In this document: positions 42,082 to 44,776 of the stretch, one piece after another
Numbering within the stretch: position 1 is the first letter of the stretch
Layout: every line of letters begins with the position of its first letter
Origin: Nitrospira sp.
GTDB taxonomy: Bacteria > Nitrospirota > Nitrospiria > Nitrospirales > Nitrospiraceae
DNA: 44,776 nt
Reading direction: 5' to 3'
Assembly (NCBI GenBank): GCA_005116885.1
Contig: SWDP01000034.1
Coordinates: forward strand, 177,988 to 222,763
Notes under the pieces: model-generated
Seen by the model: only the letters and a program-made list of their open reading frames with translations
Database searches by the model: none
Told to the model about the DNA's origin: nothing
Program-made: the position numbers and the translations under genes

Positions 42082-42531
42082 CTACCTCCCGATCTCCAGC
42101 GCCTTATTCCACATGGTGCGTGTCGCATTGATCGCTTGCACATTGGCTTCGTAGGAGCGGGATGCTCCCATCATGTTCACCATTTCTTCCATGACGTTGA
42201 TGTTCGGCATCTTGACGAAGCCTTTCTTATCGGCGTCCGGATGGCGCGGATCGTAGATCACCTGCCCGGGCCTTCTATCTTCCTGCACGCGCAGCACCTT
42301 GACACCATCGAGCGCGTGAGCCCCTGGCCCCGTCGACACCTGACGAAACGCTTTTTGGAATGGGCTGGCGACCGGCGTGGATTGGAACACCACATCTCGA
42401 CGCTTATACGGACCGCCTCCTGGCGTATGCGTGGACTGTGCGTTCGCCAGATTGCTGGAGATCACGTTGAGCCGCTGACGTTGTGCATCTAAGGCAGTAA
42501 CGGACACCGCCATGCTGTCGGTCATTTCCAT
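42082..42531 (-). CDS. flgC: Flagellar basal-body rod protein FlgC
   Basis: A proximal rod subunit. The 149 residues contain ALDAQRQRLNVISSNLANAQ, STHTPGGGPYKRRDVVF, HPDADKKGFVKMPNINVMEE and a C-terminal ASRSYEANVQAINATRTMWN, all canonical. GGAGG lies six bases before ATG 42531. The 78-base gap from flgB holds only a degenerate TTCACG/GTGAAAG pair. Confidence 0.97.
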   Translation of the reverse strand: MEMTDSMAVSVTALDAQRQRLNVISSNLANAQSTHTPGGGPYKRRDVVFQSTPVASPFQKAFRQVSTGPGAHALDGVKVLRVQEDRRPGQVIYDPRHPDADKKGFVKMPNINVMEEMVNMMGASRSYEANVQAINATRTMWNKALEIGR

Positions 42532-42609
42532 ACGTAACCTCCTTCACGGGCAAACGGTGAAAGGCCAGATGTAGGGGACGGAGAGTCCGGAACTCCCAGC
42601 CTCTTCACG

Positions 42610-43017
42610 TTACCGCCCCTCGCGGATGGCATTGAGTAACCCTCGAAACTTCCTCGCGAGCAAGTCTGCGGCAGCATTGTACTGCATAGCGTTATCCGAC
42701 ATTTTTGCCATCTCCAGCTCGATGTTGACCGAGTTGGCATCCAAGGGCAGGTCCCCCGCGGGCACGGGGCCGAGCTTTCCCATTACCTGTTGCACCGAGT
42801 CTCCGCGTGGACCGATGTGAAGGCCCTGAGTCACCGAGAGTGTGACAAGACCTTTCCCTCGCTGCGCGGCCTGCAAGGAATCCTGAAAATTGAGATCGGC
42901 GGCTCGATAGCCCGGTGTTTCTTCGTTCGCGATATTGGAGGCAATCACCCGCTGTCTGGCTTCGCGCAAATCCAGCGTGCGATGGAGCAATTGCATGGTG
43001 CGATCAAAAATCGTCAT
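42610..43017 (-). CDS. flgB: Flagellar basal-body rod protein FlgB
   Basis: A proximal rod subunit and the first gene of the operon. The 135 residues contain ALDLREARQRVIASNIANEE-type LREARQRVIASNIANEETPG, YRAADLNFQDSL and NSVNIELEMAKMSDNAMQYN, as in the family. GGAGG lies seven bases upstream of ATG 43017. A sigma-54 promoter starts 38 bases upstream. Confidence 0.97.
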   Translation of the reverse strand: MTIFDRTMQLLHRTLDLREARQRVIASNIANEETPGYRAADLNFQDSLQAAQRGKGLVTLSVTQGLHIGPRGDSVQQVMGKLGPVPAGDLPLDANSVNIELEMAKMSDNAMQYNAAADLLARKFRGLLNAIREGR

Positions 43018-43054
43018 GTGATGCCTCCTCTGGTTGTCGGGCTAGCGATACCAC

Positions 43055-43070
43055 TGCAATCGTAATGCCA
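43055..43070 (-). promoter_or_regulatory. Sigma-54 promoter of the flgB operon
   Basis: The minus strand reads TGGCATTACGATTGCA: perfect TGGCA and TTGCA halves and GG-N10-GC spacing. Transcription would start near 43044, about 27 bases before flgB. The activator gene lies just upstream. Confidence 0.88.
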
Positions 43071-43190
43071 TTGCCGACAGTTATCGAGACGCTGTGCAAT
43101 AAAGACTGCCGACGACCTCGTATGACTCATCTTTGCCCATCGGCAATACATGCCGGATACTTTCTCCCCACACCTGGATGAATGACCGGA

Positions 43191-44597
43191 TCATGCAGAA
43201 GCCCGGCAATTGGTCTCCCGATACTCTCGAAGCTTGTTCCGCAACGTGCGAATACTGATGCCTAATTCCTTCGCCGCATGAGTGCGATTCTCCCTCACTC
43301 GCGCCAGAGTTTGAAATATCAAGTCCCGTTCCATTTCCCACAGCGACCCATTGCCGGACGGTTGTGACACCGTTGAGATTGCGGCAGGGATCACCGGCTG
43401 GCTACCGGACTCCAGTAACACGTGGCCTGGAAGGATCGGGCCATTTCCGGCCAACAGCACAGCACGCTCCACGACGTTCTCCAGTTCGCGCACGTTTCCT
43501 TTCCATCGTCTCTCCTGAAGCATCGCATATGTCTCCGCCGACACCATCGGTACCGGGAGCCCATTGCGCGCGGCAGAGGCCGTCACGAAATGTCTTGCGA
43601 GCAACGAAATATCGGCGGGCCTCTCCCGCAACGGAGGCACGGTGATAGGAAACACATTCAAACGATAATACAAGTCTTCCCGAAACCGCCCCTGTTCCAC
43701 TTCGTGGTAGAGCGACCGGTTTGTCGTGGCAATGACCCGAATGTTGACTGAGATAGGTTCTCGGCCTCCCACTCGATCCACCTCTCGCTCCTGAATCACA
43801 CGGAGCAACTTGGCCTGTAAACCCATGTTCATTTCGCTAATTTCATCCAGAAGCAACGTGCCGGTATGGGCCATCTCGAACTTGCCGATTTTCTTCATGA
43901 TGGCTCCGGTAAACGCTCCCCGTTCATGACCAAACAACTCGCTTTCCAGAAGCCCGTCCGGCAACGCCGCGCAATTCACCGCGATAAAGGGACGGTGGGC
44001 ACGAGGGCTTCTGCTATGGATGAAACGGGCCAGCAATTCTTTTCCGGTGCCGCTTTCTCCATTGATGAGAACAGTCGCCTGACTTGCGGCAACCCCCTCA
44101 ACCGTACTGAGCAGACGGACCATGCCCGGGTCTTGCGTCAGAATAGACCGCTGATCGATCGGCTCAGATGGCAGCGGTGAGGCATCCACGTCGCGGGCTT
44201 TCAGATTGGCAATCACCCGTTCAAGCAAATCGGTGGAAAACGGTTTGAGAATATAGTCGCTCGCGCCGTATTTCATCGCCTCCACGGCTGTCTCCACGGT
44301 CCCGTATGCGGTCATCAACACCATCAATGTGTGCGGCGAACGGCCTTTGATCTCTTTGATCAGATCCAGCCCGCCAAGACGCGGCATCTTCAGATCGGTC
44401 ACCACCAACCAGGGCTTGTAGCGACCGACACGTTCCACGGCCTCGACGCCATCGATCGCACCTTGCACGTCAAAGCCCAAACGACGGACAGACTCCATGA
44501 GAGCGGTCCTCATGGATGCATCGTCATCGACGATCAACACTCGCTCGGCTTGCTCAGGAATATCCGACGCATGACCTCCTGTGTCCTGTTCGCTCAT
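43191..44597 (-). CDS. Sigma-54-dependent flagellar response regulator (FlrC/FleR-like)
   Basis: An NtrC-family activator, probably the one that opens the sigma-54 promoters of this cluster. Residues 18-135 are a receiver domain (DDD 24-26, acceptor D68, T96, K118). The AAA+ domain has Walker A GESGTGKE (180-187), GAFTGA (227-232), the sigma-54 contact loop, Walker B LLLDEISEM, and RVIATTNRSL. The C-terminal Fis-type helix-turn-helix includes RENRTHAAKELGISIRTLRN. Length (468 aa) is typical. The start overlaps the upstream kinase stop (ATGA). Its receiver resembles the one fused to FliH (MTxYGTVxxAxxAMKxGAxxxxxKPF). Confidence 0.94.
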   Translation of the reverse strand: MSEQDTGGHASDIPEQAERVLIVDDDASMRTALMESVRRLGFDVQGAIDGVEAVERVGRYKPWLVVTDLKMPRLGGLDLIKEIKGRSPHTLMVLMTAYGTVETAVEAMKYGASDYILKPFSTDLLERVIANLKARDVDASPLPSEPIDQRSILTQDPGMVRLLSTVEGVAASQATVLINGESGTGKELLARFIHSRSPRAHRPFIAVNCAALPDGLLESELFGHERGAFTGAIMKKIGKFEMAHTGTLLLDEISEMNMGLQAKLLRVIQEREVDRVGGREPISVNIRVIATTNRSLYHEVEQGRFREDLYYRLNVFPITVPPLRERPADISLLARHFVTASAARNGLPVPMVSAETYAMLQERRWKGNVRELENVVERAVLLAGNGPILPGHVLLESGSQPVIPAAISTVSQPSGNGSLWEMERDLIFQTLARVRENRTHAAKELGISIRTLRNKLREYRETNCRASA

Positions 44598-44776
44598 GCA
44601 GAGGTCTCCTCTTCAATAAAGTGGTGCGCGTCGATCATGATGGGGTTGTCGGCGTCACCTCCACAATCACGCGCAGTCAATGTTCGCCTCCCGGTGCGAC
44701 TCTCTTCGCAAGGATGCGGGAACACCATCGTAAACGTCGTACCGCGCCCTTCCACGCTCTCCACGTCGATCCGTCC
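44594..44776 (-). CDS. Sensor histidine kinase, C-terminal end (cut by window edge)
   Basis: Sixty codons read from the right edge to a TGA overlapping the activator's start. The first 20 (GRIDVESVEGRGTTFTMVFP) are the end of a HATPase domain (G-x-GTxFxxxxP). An unconserved tail follows, ending IDAHHFIEEETSA. Position upstream of the FlrC-like gene suggests an FlrB/FleS-like partner kinase, which might also phosphorylate the receiver on FliH; the latter is speculation. Confidence 0.8.
   Translation of the reverse strand, partial: GRIDVESVEGRGTTFTMVFPHPCEESRTGRRTLTARDCGGDADNPIMIDAHHFIEEETSA

Noticed and set aside
1-44776. tRNA, rRNA, insertion sequence or prophage genes
   Set aside because: No transposase, integrase, clover-leaf or rRNA-like segment was recognised by eye; a covariance or profile search was not possible.

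Overview
The window is a flagellar and motility island, almost entirely on the minus strand. The only plus-strand genes lie at about 19.2-23.4 kb. Gene content (sigma-54 and sigma-28 flagellar hierarchy, FlrBC-like two-component pair, CsrA/FliW, FlaG, short FlgD, Maf-type flagellin glycosyltransferase, many c-di-GMP proteins) and moderately high GC suggest a Gram-negative bacterium. My best guess is a Nitrospira-like member of Nitrospirota. That assignment rests on general resemblance and was not tested by any search.

Layout, read right to left in the direction of transcription. (1) 44.8-43.2 kb: the tail of a sensor kinase, then an FlrC/NtrC-type sigma-54 activator. (2) 43.0-35.5 kb: flgB-flgC-fliE-fliF-fliG-[REC-FliH fusion]-fliI-fliJ/motE-like, preceded by a near-perfect sigma-54 promoter. 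(3) 35.2-32.0 kb: fliK-flgD-flgE, closed by a strong terminator. (4) 31.8-25.6 kb: fliL-fliM-fliN-fliO-fliP-fliQ-fliR-flhB-flhA, behind a second near-perfect sigma-54 promoter. flhA stops after 226 codons and is joined directly to the last ~90 codons of flgK. (5) 25.2-23.5 kb: flgL, then csrA-fliW with its own sigma-28 promoter and a leader carrying four GGA motifs. (6) 23.4-19.2 kb, plus strand: an HD-GYP-type protein and a hybrid histidine kinase behind a sigma-28 promoter. (7) 18.8-18.0 kb: a 36-codon DUF3391-like mini-ORF coupled to a YcgR-like PilZ protein, with a divergent sigma-28 promoter. (8) 17.8-5.9 kb: a putative flagellin-glycosylation operon behind a plausible sigma-54 promoter. 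It encodes an SDR epimerase, a frameshifted B12-type radical SAM protein, a 1390-residue radical SAM-GT2-GT2-TPR protein, a GT9 protein, a Maf/CgeB-like glycosyltransferase, a second GT9 protein and an unknown protein. (9) 5.7-0 kb: flagellin behind a sigma-28 promoter, then flaG, fliD, fliS, fliT, a 63-codon unknown, a GGDEF cyclase and the start of a PilZ-like protein.

Together these genes would build the basal body, export gate, hook and filament in the usual order: sigma-54/FlrC for the middle class, sigma-28 for filament and c-di-GMP/CsrA genes. They would also decorate flagellin and tie motility to c-di-GMP. The most unusual items are the response-regulator receiver domain fused to FliH, the four-module radical SAM/glycosyltransferase/TPR protein, the flhA'-'flgK junction that appears to remove the middle of the cluster, and three families of intergenic inverted repeats. 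Three open-frame disruptions (flhA/flgK, radical SAM, possibly fliJ) mean either gene decay or assembly error must be considered. No rRNA, tRNA, CRISPR array or insertion sequence was seen.
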